Assembly: GCA_015489285.1 (NCBI GenBank)
Contig: WGAA01000216.1
Location: 1-5,304 of the forward strand
Length of the DNA: 5,304 nt
Origin: Anaerolineae bacterium
GTDB lineage: Bacteria > Chloroflexota > Anaerolineae > JAADDB01
Direction of reading: 5' to 3'
The translations under genes and the position numbers were made by a program. Shown here in pieces: positions 1 to 5,304 of this stretch; position 1 is the first letter of the stretch, and every line of letters begins with the position of its first letter. A model generated the notes under the pieces. It made no database searches, was not told where the DNA came from, and saw nothing but the letters and a program-made list of their open reading frames with translations.

Positions 1-2319
1 ACCCGGCGGCCGAATCCCCGCGTCTGGCGGATCCTTTCGGCGGGCCTGCTCGGCCTGGGGCTGACCGTACACCCCAGCGACGCGCTCCTCATCCCCTTTT
101 GGTGGGGATACCTCCTGTGGCGCATTCCCACCCTGCGCCGGGACGTGCGGGGGTGGGGGGAGGCCCTCCTCGCGGGGGCACTGCCCCAAATCACGTTCCT
201 CTACGTTCCCTGGCGTTGGGCCGTGTACGCCCGCTGGCCCCTCCTCCCGGGTATCGGGCGCTCATCGGCCGTGTACAAGGGCCTGGTTCACGTCTGGTAC
301 GAACCGCCCTTGCGCTGGGATCTCGTGTGGTACTACATCACGGGCCTGGGAGGGTACGCGAGGGGCCTGCTGGCCGGTGGCTGGCGGGAAGCCATCCCCC
401 TCCTGCGGGATGTGTGGCCCTACTGGCGGGCCGAACTGCCCTGGCCCCTCGTCCTCCTGGCCCTTGTGGGACTTGTTGCCCTGTGGCGGCGGGAAAGGGC
501 GCTGACTCTCATGCTCCTCGCCTTCACCCTTTTCCTGACGTTGATGGTGGCCTACATCCGCCAGGGGAAGAACGACGCCTACCTCCTCCCGGCCTTTTGG
601 GTACTTCTCCTCCTGGCCGCGTTCAGCGTGGACCTCCTCCCGGAGGGGGGAAGGTGGGAGGGACGCCGCGCGTTCCGGGTGGCCCTTTACGGCGGTATCG
701 GTGGGGTGCTCCTCCTCCTGTTCCTGGCGCGCTACCCCCACCGGGATTTGAGCCGACGCCTGGACATCCGGGAGACGTGGTTGACGGTCCTGGCGACGCC
801 GTTGGAGGAGGGCGCGGGGCTTTTGGGACATTGGAGCGATTTGACGCCCCTGTGGTACATGCAGCAGGCCGAGGCCCGTCGCCCCGACCTCTGGGGGCTC
901 TTCCCCCCGGACGAGGAGCGAATCATCGACCCCTGGCTGGCGACGGGGCATCCCCTGTACCTGATCGCGCCGACCCACGGTTGGGCGCCCCACCTGACCC
1001 AACGTTACACCCTCGTCCCCTGGGGACCTGCGGTCCGGGTATTGCCCCGGGGGCAGGCCTTCTCCTGTCTGCGGGAGGAAGAGGCGCGTGCGCTCCTCCA
1101 TTCGGAGGTTCTGGACATGGTCCGTCCCACCCTGCCCGACAGGCTCACGCCGGATGAGCCGACGGTCCTCTCCTTCTGCTGGCGGGCTCGGCAGCCCGTA
1201 CCCCGGGACGTGTTCCTCGAAGTCCGCCTTTCGCCTGCGTGGGGCGGGGACGATGTGGTGTTGCACGGCCCCCTGATCAGCCCCTGGTACCCGGGAGGCC
1301 GGGTGCCTGCCCGCGGCGAGGGGTTGGGCGTCCTCCCCCTGCGTCTGCCCTGGGGAACCCCGCCGGGGGAGTACACGGCCCGCTTGCACTTCTTCCGCCT
1401 CGTCGACGGCCGCGCGGTGCCCTGGCCCGGCTCGCCGGACTTCTCCCTGGGCACGGTGACGGTCGCGGCCACGCGCACCTTCGAGCGGTCCCGCTTTCCC
1501 CGGGCCACGGTCCCCCTCCTGGCCCCGCGGGCCGGTCCCCTGCGCCTGCGCGGGTGGACCCTTTCGCGCACGCCCGTGCGCCCCGGGGACCCGGTGCGTC
1601 TGGACATGATATGGGAGGTGGTGCGGCCCCCTCGGGCCGGGTTGAGCTTGCAGGTTCGCTTTTGGGGTCGCGGGGATCGGGGGCTTCTCACCCCGGCCAT
1701 GCCCTTACTCCCTTCCGCCCCCCCGGAGACGTGGACGCCGGGCACGATCCTGCGGACACGTCACGTCCTTCGGGCCCCGCGCGGTTTGGGTGACCACATG
1801 TACCTGGTGGAACCCCGCCTCTTCGAGGGGGACGCGTTTCGTCCCTGGTTCCCCACCGGGCGCTGGATTGTGGGACGCATCCGGGTGCACGACAGGCCTC
1901 ACCTGTGGACGCGGCCGGAGGGGTTCGTCCCCCTGGAAGCCCACTTTGCCGGTGTGGGGGACCTGGTGGGGTACCGGGTGGAAGGGGGGCGCGAGCTTCG
2001 CGTTGTTCTCCTGTGGAAGGCCACGGACGCGGGGGAGCACTCCTATAAAGTCTTCGTCCATCTGCTGGACGCGCAGGGGCACCTGGTCACCCAGCACGAC
2101 AGTCTCCCCGCTCAGGGCACCTTGCCCACGGATGTGTGGGTTCCGGGCGAGTACATCGTGGACCCCCATCCCTTGGAGGGAGCGGCGCAGGGGGCGGTCC
2201 TGCGCGTCGGCCTGTACGACCCGGCCACGGGGCAGAGGGTGCCCGTCACCCGGTCCTCCCTGCCCGTCCGGGACAACAGCGTGGAGCTCCCCATTCGCGA
2301 GGGCGCGTCTCGGGATTGA
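1..2319 (+). CDS. Large polytopic membrane protein, DUF2723-like, with beta-rich C-terminal modules (5' partial)
   Basis: The frame is open from the first base to a TGA at 2317-2319, giving 772 visible residues. The true start lies upstream; the GTG at 145 falls inside conserved membrane sequence and is not a credible start. Numbering from the first codon, hydrophobic segments lie near residues 11-40, 55-77, 146-162, 167-187, 193-213 and 227-244. The motif LTVHPSDALL and the later FLYVPWRW resemble the DUF2723 family of glycosyltransferase-like membrane proteins. From about residue 246 the protein is soluble. A segment with TPLWYMQQAEARRPD and HPLYLIAP resembles the post-membrane part of those proteins. 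Three beta-rich stretches follow (about nt 1105-1470, 1510-1920 and 1920-2270); the second carries RPGDPVRLDMIW and the last VFVHLLDAQGHLV and VGLYDPATGQRVPV. A role in transferring lipid-linked sugars at the cell surface is inferred from the family only. It appears to be a separate unit from the downstream operon. Confidence 0.72.
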   Translation, partial: TRRPNPRVWRILSAGLLGLGLTVHPSDALLIPFWWGYLLWRIPTLRRDVRGWGEALLAGALPQITFLYVPWRWAVYARWPLLPGIGRSSAVYKGLVHVWYEPPLRWDLVWYYITGLGGYARGLLAGGWREAIPLLRDVWPYWRAELPWPLVLLALVGLVALWRRERALTLMLLAFTLFLTLMVAYIRQGKNDAYLLPAFWVLLLLAAFSVDLLPEGGRWEGRRAFRVALYGGIGGVLLLLFLARYPHRDLSRRLDIRETWLTVLATPLEEGAGLLGHWSDLTPLWYMQQAEARRPDLWGLFPPDEERIIDPWLATGHPLYLIAPTHGWAPHLTQRYTLVPWGPAVRVLPRGQAFSCLREEEARALLHSEVLDMVRPTLPDRLTPDEPTVLSFCWRARQPVPRDVFLEVRLSPAWGGDDVVLHGPLISPWYPGGRVPARGEGLGVLPLRLPWGTPPGEYTARLHFFRLVDGRAVPWPGSPDFSLGTVTVAATRTFERSRFPRATVPLLAPRAGPLRLRGWTLSRTPVRPGDPVRLDMIWEVVRPPRAGLSLQVRFWGRGDRGLLTPAMPLLPSAPPETWTPGTILRTRHVLRAPRGLGDHMYLVEPRLFEGDAFRPWFPTGRWIVGRIRVHDRPHLWTRPEGFVPLEAHFAGVGDLVGYRVEGGRELRVVLLWKATDAGEHSYKVFVHLLDAQGHLVTQHDSLPAQGTLPTDVWVPGEYIVDPHPLEGAAQGAVLRVGLYDPATGQRVPVTRSSLPVRDNSVELPIREGASRD

Positions 2320-2340
2320 GGTCGGCCGCATCCTCTTTTT
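2318..2340 (+). terminator. Weak candidate intrinsic terminator after the membrane-protein gene
   Basis: GAGG at 2318-2321, overlapping the stop codon, can pair with CCTC at 2332-2335 across a 10-base loop containing the palindrome CGGCCG. Five T residues follow (2336-2340). The position is right for a terminator, but a 4-bp stem is short, so this is only a weak candidate. Confidence 0.22.
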
Positions 2341-2395
2341 GCACGAAATGCCTCCATTTTATGACGGATCAGCACAAAACCACTTGACTTTTTGC
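2335..2395. repeat. Direct repeat CTTTTTGC in the promoter region
   Basis: CTTTTTGC occurs at 2335-2342 and again at 2388-2395, 53 bp apart or about five helical turns. The similarity continues imperfectly (CACGAAAT against CGAAT). Phased T-tracts could favour bending by an Lrp-type protein, but this is an inference from spacing alone. Confidence 0.3.
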
Positions 2396-2405
2396 CGAAT
2401 CCGTC
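2363..2405. promoter_or_regulatory. Inverted repeat around the promoter, candidate operator
   Basis: GACGGAT at 2363-2369 and ATCCGTC at 2399-2405 form a perfect 7-bp inverted repeat separated by 29 bp. The centre falls on the first base of the -35 box, and the downstream arm ends one base before the -10 box. Lrp/AsnC proteins commonly regulate their own promoters by binding spaced half-sites as dimers or octamers, so autoregulation by the adjacent gene product is a reasonable inference. The arms do not resemble the E. coli Lrp consensus, and chance occurrence cannot be excluded. Confidence 0.4.
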
Positions 2406-2412
2406 CTATACT
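2384..2412 (+). promoter_or_regulatory. Sigma70-type promoter for the regulator-transporter operon
   Basis: TTGACT at 2384-2389 and TATACT at 2407-2412 each match the housekeeping consensus at five of six positions and are separated by the optimal 17 bp. The sites lie in an A+T-richer pocket between two GC-rich genes, 31 bases before the annotated start of the Lrp-like gene. Transcription would be expected to begin near 2418-2421, leaving a leader of only about 25-40 bases. No comparable promoter is visible before the two transporter genes, which fits a single operon. Confidence 0.75.
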
Positions 2413-2443
2413 GGGGAAGGCATGACCTCGCACCTATTCCAAG

Positions 2444-2941
2444 ATGGCGGGCAACGTGATGGGTGAGTACATCCTGACCACCAACGACAAACACATCCAG
2501 ATCGACGACATCGACCGGCGCATCATCGCGGCCCTGAAGGAGAACGGCCGCACCCCCTTCTCCCAAATTGCCGAGGAGCTCGGGGTATCCCCCGGCATGA
2601 TCCGCCAGCGCGTTCACCGCCTCATCGAACACGGGGTCATGCAAATCGTCGCGGTGACCAATCCCATCCTCATGGGCTTTCACACGGTGGCCCTCATCGG
2701 CATCAAGGCCGACGGCCGACGGCTGCGGGAGATCGCGCAGCACATCGCCGAGTTCGACGAGGTCATCTACCTGGTCCTGACCACCGGGACGTACGACATC
2801 CTGGTGGAAGTCGTTTGCCGGGACAACGCCCACCTCTTGGAATTCCTCACCGACCGACTTCACACAGTCGAAGGGGTACGGGATACGGAGACCTTCGTTT
2901 ACCTGGACATCGTGAAGGAAGTGTACACGTGGGGACCTTGA
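2444..2941 (+). CDS. Lrp/AsnC-family transcriptional regulator
   Basis: This 165-residue protein has the standard Lrp/AsnC architecture and near-standard length. Residues 20-36 (IDDIDRRIIAALKENGR) form the first helix, and a helix-turn-helix spans about 37-64 (QIAEELGVSPGMIRQRVHRLIEHG). A RAM ligand-sensing and oligomerisation domain covers about 82-158, with the typical G-x-Y-D turn at 115-118 (GTYDILVEV). Such proteins bind DNA as dimers or octamers and usually respond to amino acids or related small molecules. It is the first gene after a strong promoter and lies 31 bases before the binding-protein gene, so it probably controls the transporter and itself. The start is uncertain: ATG 2444 has no good Shine-Dalgarno, while ATG 2459 (residue 6) has a weak GGCGGG seven bases upstream. 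Both leave the DNA-binding domain intact. The effector is unknown. Confidence 0.9.
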   Translation: MAGNVMGEYILTTNDKHIQIDDIDRRIIAALKENGRTPFSQIAEELGVSPGMIRQRVHRLIEHGVMQIVAVTNPILMGFHTVALIGIKADGRRLREIAQHIAEFDEVIYLVLTTGTYDILVEVVCRDNAHLLEFLTDRLHTVEGVRDTETFVYLDIVKEVYTWGP

Positions 2942-2945
2942 GATC

Positions 2946-2959
2946 CTAAGTACTAAGTA
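2946..2959 (+). repeat. Tandem 7-bp repeat before the binding-protein ribosome site
   Basis: CTAAGTA is repeated back to back at 2946-2952 and 2953-2959, filling most of the gap between the regulator stop codon and the Shine-Dalgarno of the next gene. It gives an unstructured A+T-rich lead into the ribosome site. No further function is evident. Confidence 0.4.
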
Positions 2960-2966
2960 AAGGAGG
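2959..2966 (+). promoter_or_regulatory. Strong Shine-Dalgarno for the binding-protein gene
   Basis: AAAGGAGG sits six bases before ATG 2973 and is close to a full anti-16S match. It is much stronger than anything before the regulator or ATPase genes, consistent with the excess of binding protein over other components that ABC importers need. It also settles the start of the binding-protein gene. Confidence 0.85.
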
Positions 2967-2972
2967 AGAGCC

Positions 2973-4169
2973 ATGAAGAGACGACACACTCGACCCGTTG
3001 TTCAGCTCATCACCTTGCTCCTTATCCTTGTGTTTGCTTTGAGCGCGTGTAGCAAAGCGACACCGACACCCACACCCGTTCCCCCCACGCCCACGCCTGC
3101 ACCCCAGGTGCAGCCGACCCAGGCCCCCACGCAAGCCCCCACGCAGGCCGTGAGCGAGAAGCCCCCCCTCTTCGACAAGGTGGAATCGGGCGAGCTCGTC
3201 CTGTACAGCTACGAGGAGACCGTGACCGACCAGTTCCTCCAGGGCTTCCGGGAGGCCTATCCCCAGGTCAAACTCAAGACCGCGGTCTACGGCGAGCTGG
3301 ATGAGGCCCTGGCCAAACTGCGGGGTGGGTTCAAGGCCGACGTCTTCAACCCCTGCGTGGATTACATCCCCACCCTGACCAAACTGGACCTGCTGGAGCC
3401 GGTGGACACCTCCCTCATCCCCCGGTGGAAGGACCTCTTCCCCTTCTTCCAGAACCTGCCCGAAATCCAGGCCGGTGAGGGGAAGGTGTGGATGGTGCCC
3501 CAGGATGCGGGGCTCGAGGGCATTATGTACCGCACCGACAAGATCGATCCCCCGCCCACGTCCTGGAATGACCTGTGGAACGAGAAGTACGCGGGCCACA
3601 TCGCCATGCAGGACTACGCGCGCAACAGCATCGCGGTGGCCGCCCTCGCCTTGGGGTACAAGGACCCCTATCACCTGAACGACGACGACCTGCAGAAGAT
3701 CAAGGAGTACCTCATCAAGCAGAAGCCCCTCCTGGTCAACTACTTCGAGTCCGACGCGGACATCGACAACATGTTCAAGTCGGGCGAAGTGTGGATCTCC
3801 TTCGGGTGGACGGCCGACGCGAACATGCTGCGGGAGGAAGAGGGCATCCCCGTCGAATACGTGTCCCCCAAGGAGGGCGCCCTCTCCTGGATTTGCGGTT
3901 ACAGCATCCTCAAGGGCACGAAGATGTATTACGCATCCCACGCGCTGATCAATCACTACCTCGACCCCAAGATTCAGTACATCGAGGTGACCGACTTCGA
4001 GTACTTCGTGAGCAACCAGAAGGTCATGGACCTGCTCACGCCGGAGGAAATCCAGGCCGTCCGCCTGGATCACCCCGAGGAGATCGCCAACGCTCACGTG
4101 GAAATCATCCCGGACAACTACGACAAGTGGCTGCAGATCTGGGAAGAGGTGAAGGCCGCATCCCAGTGA
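2973..4169 (+). CDS. PotD-like ABC transporter substrate-binding lipoprotein (spermidine/putrescine family)
   Basis: This 398-residue protein is an extracytoplasmic solute-binding lipoprotein. A basic N-terminus and hydrophobic stretch (residues 12-22) lead to the lipobox L23-S24-A25-C26. A Thr/Pro/Gln linker (about 28-60) then tethers the domain to the membrane, as is common in Chloroflexota. The mature part follows the PotD fold: ELVLYSYEETVTDQF (74-88), KADVFNPCVDY (121-131), WMVPQDAGLEGIMYRTDK (173-190), SWNDLW (197-202), AMQDYARNSI (211-220), VWISFGWTADA (273-283) and KEGALSWICGY (300-310). Two tryptophans of the polyamine pocket appear kept (W279, W306). Acidic contacts of E. coli PotD look replaced, with Y215 and N218 near the D168/E171 position and C308 at D257 (from remembered alignment). 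C128 and C308 are the only cysteines in the folded domain. The protein would pass ligand to a permease energised by the ATPase encoded next. The family is secure; the ligand is not. Confidence 0.9.
   Translation: MKRRHTRPVVQLITLLLILVFALSACSKATPTPTPVPPTPTPAPQVQPTQAPTQAPTQAVSEKPPLFDKVESGELVLYSYEETVTDQFLQGFREAYPQVKLKTAVYGELDEALAKLRGGFKADVFNPCVDYIPTLTKLDLLEPVDTSLIPRWKDLFPFFQNLPEIQAGEGKVWMVPQDAGLEGIMYRTDKIDPPPTSWNDLWNEKYAGHIAMQDYARNSIAVAALALGYKDPYHLNDDDLQKIKEYLIKQKPLLVNYFESDADIDNMFKSGEVWISFGWTADANMLREEEGIPVEYVSPKEGALSWICGYSILKGTKMYYASHALINHYLDPKIQYIEVTDFEYFVSNQKVMDLLTPEEIQAVRLDHPEEIANAHVEIIPDNYDKWLQIWEEVKAASQ
3120..3149 (+). repeat. 12-bp tandem repeat in the lipoprotein linker
   Basis: The 12-base unit CAGGCCCCCACG is present at 3120-3131, with one change at 3132-3143 and as a half copy at 3144-3149. 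It encodes repeated Gln-Ala-Pro-Thr in the membrane-tether linker. In-frame units of this kind can expand or contract without breaking the gene, so linker length probably varies among relatives. Confidence 0.6.
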
Positions 4170-4176
4170 CCCCCAT

Positions 4177-4205
4177 CGGGGTGGGAGCGTGAAGCTCCCA
4201 CCCCG
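4177..4205 (+). other. Perfect 12-bp stem-loop between binding-protein and ATPase genes
   Basis: CGGGGTGGGAGC (4177-4188) pairs perfectly with GCTCCCACCCCG (4194-4205) around the five-base loop GTGAA. It begins seven bases after the binding-protein stop codon. No T-run follows, so it is unlikely to be a simple intrinsic terminator. Hairpins at this place in importer operons, such as the one between malE and malF in E. coli, protect the upstream message from 3' exonucleases and keep the binding protein more abundant than the membrane parts. That role is inferred here. It could also be a copy of a dispersed REP-like palindrome. Confidence 0.75.
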
Positions 4206-4254
4206 CGACACCTCGGGCCTTTGGGGTCCATTCGCGTGGAGGCAAGAAAGGGGT

Positions 4255-5304
4255 ATGGCACAGGAACAGGGTTTGGAAGTCCAGCACCTGGTGAAACGCT
4301 TCGGCCAACTCGTGGCAGTCGACGATGTTTCCTTCTCCGTCGCCCCGGGAGAATTCTTCTCCCTCCTTGGCCCCAGCGGCAGCGGCAAGACGACCACATT
4401 GCGCATCATCGGGGGGTTGACCGTCCCCGATGAGGGGGAGGTGTACCTGGGCGGGGAGCGGATCACCTACTGGCCCCCGGAGAAGCGCGATATCAACATC
4501 GTCTTTCAAAACTACGCGCTCTTTCCCCACCTCACCGTGTTCGAGAACGTGGCTTTCGGGCCCCGCCGTCACAAGTGGCCCGAGGAGAAAATCCGCCGGG
4601 AAGTCACCCGGTTTCTGGAGATGGTGCATTTGCGGGGCTATGAGCACAAGTACCCACGACAGCTCTCGGGTGGGGAAAAGCAACGGGTTGCCCTCATTCG
4701 CGCCCTTATCATGCACCCCAAGGTCCTCCTCCTCGACGAACCCCTGGGCGCGCTCGACCTAAAGATCCGCCAGGAGCTCCAGCTGGAACTCGTGCGCATC
4801 CAGGAGGAGGTGGGCATCACCTTCATCTACGTGACCCACGACCAGGGGGAGGCGTTGACCATGGCCGACCGCATCGCGGTCATGAACCGGGGGAAGATCC
4901 TGCAAATCGGGGACCCCAAGACCATTTACGAACAACCGGTCAACCGATTCGTGGCCCACTTCATCGGCAACACCAACTTTTTCGAGGGGAAGGTGACCAA
5001 AATCGAGGGAGGCATGGTCCTCGTGGACGTTCCCGGCCTGGCCCAGATTTGGGGCATTCCCGTGGGGGATATCCAGGTCGGCGAAGCGGTCAGTGTCTCC
5101 GTCCGCCCCGAAAAGATCTACATCAGCCGCGAGAAACCGCACAACTCCCAGTACAACATCCTGCGCGGCCGCGTCGATGACATGATCTACACGGGGGTGA
5201 GCACCGAATTCATCGTACGCCTTCCCACCGGACAAAAGGTCCGCATCTTCGCCCAGAACATCAGCAAGGACGCGGAAATCTGGAAGATCACGTGGGACGA
5301 CGAG
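4255..5304 (+). CDS. potA: PotA-like ABC transporter ATP-binding protein (3' partial)
   Basis: The frame runs open from ATG 4255 to the last base, giving 350 residues with the end missing. E. coli PotA has 378, so most of the protein is present. All ATPase motifs are intact: Walker A GPSGSGKTT (39-47), Q-loop Q85 in VFQNYALFPHLTV, signature LSGGEKQRVAL (137-147), Walker B VLLLDEP (157-163), D-loop GALD (165-168) and switch histidine H195 in VTHDQ. A C-terminal TOBE region follows (about 241-335, with VSVRPEKIYI at 281-290). This is the MalK/PotA type of importer ATPase, which sits on the cytoplasmic face as a dimer and powers uptake. No in-frame start lies nearby upstream. Its ribosome site is poor: GGAGG at 4238-4242 is 12 bases away and AAAGGGG ends one base before the ATG. 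It lies 85 bases after the binding-protein gene, separated by the hairpin. Substrate naming as spermidine/putrescine rests on family resemblance. Confidence 0.92.
   Translation, partial: MAQEQGLEVQHLVKRFGQLVAVDDVSFSVAPGEFFSLLGPSGSGKTTTLRIIGGLTVPDEGEVYLGGERITYWPPEKRDINIVFQNYALFPHLTVFENVAFGPRRHKWPEEKIRREVTRFLEMVHLRGYEHKYPRQLSGGEKQRVALIRALIMHPKVLLLDEPLGALDLKIRQELQLELVRIQEEVGITFIYVTHDQGEALTMADRIAVMNRGKILQIGDPKTIYEQPVNRFVAHFIGNTNFFEGKVTKIEGGMVLVDVPGLAQIWGIPVGDIQVGEAVSVSVRPEKIYISREKPHNSQYNILRGRVDDMIYTGVSTEFIVRLPTGQKVRIFAQNISKDAEIWKITWDDE

Noticed and set aside
145..147. GTG as the start of the membrane-protein gene
   Set aside because: The frame stays open to the first base and the upstream residues include a hydrophobic segment and the conserved HPSD-type motif, so the gene continues outside the window.
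99..1157. Overlapping + strand open frame in another phase of the membrane-protein gene
   Set aside because: The translation is dominated by Pro, Gly and Arg, typical of an off-frame reading of GC-rich DNA. It has no membrane segments or domain.
262..1389. Long open frame on the - strand opposite the membrane-protein gene
   Set aside because: Its composition is rich in Gly, Arg, Pro and Gln with no motif. It is antisense to a frame with clear membrane segments and family motifs.
2936..2963. Pairing of CCTT (2936-2939) with AAGG (2960-2963) that might hide the Shine-Dalgarno
   Set aside because: Only four base pairs across a 20-base A+T-rich loop; too weak to be a credible regulatory switch.
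4177..4205. Intrinsic terminator at the intercistronic hairpin
   Set aside because: The stem is strong, but the following bases (CGACACCTCGGG) contain no T-run, and the ATPase gene of the same system follows without a visible promoter.
2946..4466. Long open frame on the - strand opposite the binding-protein gene and the start of the ATPase gene
   Set aside because: It is a shadow of the two + strand genes in high-GC codon usage. Its translation is low-complexity and shows no recognisable domain, whereas the + strand frames carry complete family motifs.
1..5304. tRNA, rRNA, CRISPR array, insertion sequence or phage features
   Set aside because: None seen on reading the window: no regularly spaced repeats, transposase motifs or cloverleaf-like sequence.

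Overview
The window is a high-GC stretch of bacterial DNA with dense genes, all read on the + strand. Two protein features suggest Chloroflexota, probably an Anaerolineae-like lineage. One is a lipoprotein with a long Thr/Pro/Gln linker straight after its lipidated cysteine. The other is a large DUF2723-like membrane protein with C-terminal beta-rich modules ending in a 'GLYDPATGQRVPV' type motif. This assignment comes from recognising protein style, not from a marker gene.

Layout: (1) 1-2319 is the 3' part of a large gene for a polytopic membrane protein with a long beta-rich C-terminal region; its 5' end lies outside the window. (2) 2320-2443 is an intergenic region, richer in A+T than its surroundings. 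It holds a near-consensus sigma70-type promoter (TTGACT, 17 bp, TATACT) bracketed by a perfect 7-bp inverted repeat, which is a candidate operator. (3) 2444-2941 encodes an Lrp/AsnC-family regulator. (4) 2973-4169 encodes a PotD-like substrate-binding lipoprotein with a strong Shine-Dalgarno sequence. (5) 4170-4254 is a short gap holding a perfect 12-bp stem-loop. (6) 4255 to the window end encodes a PotA-like ABC transporter ATPase, open at the 3' edge.

Genes 3 to 6 look like one transcription unit: an Lrp-type regulator driving, and probably sensing for, an ABC importer of the spermidine/putrescine family. The two permease genes are expected just downstream. The binding protein belongs to a PotD-like group with cysteines where E. 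coli PotD has polyamine-contacting residues, so its ligand should not be assumed to be a polyamine. I saw no clearly undescribed system. The points most worth following are the promoter/operator architecture, the intercistronic hairpin and the altered ligand pocket.
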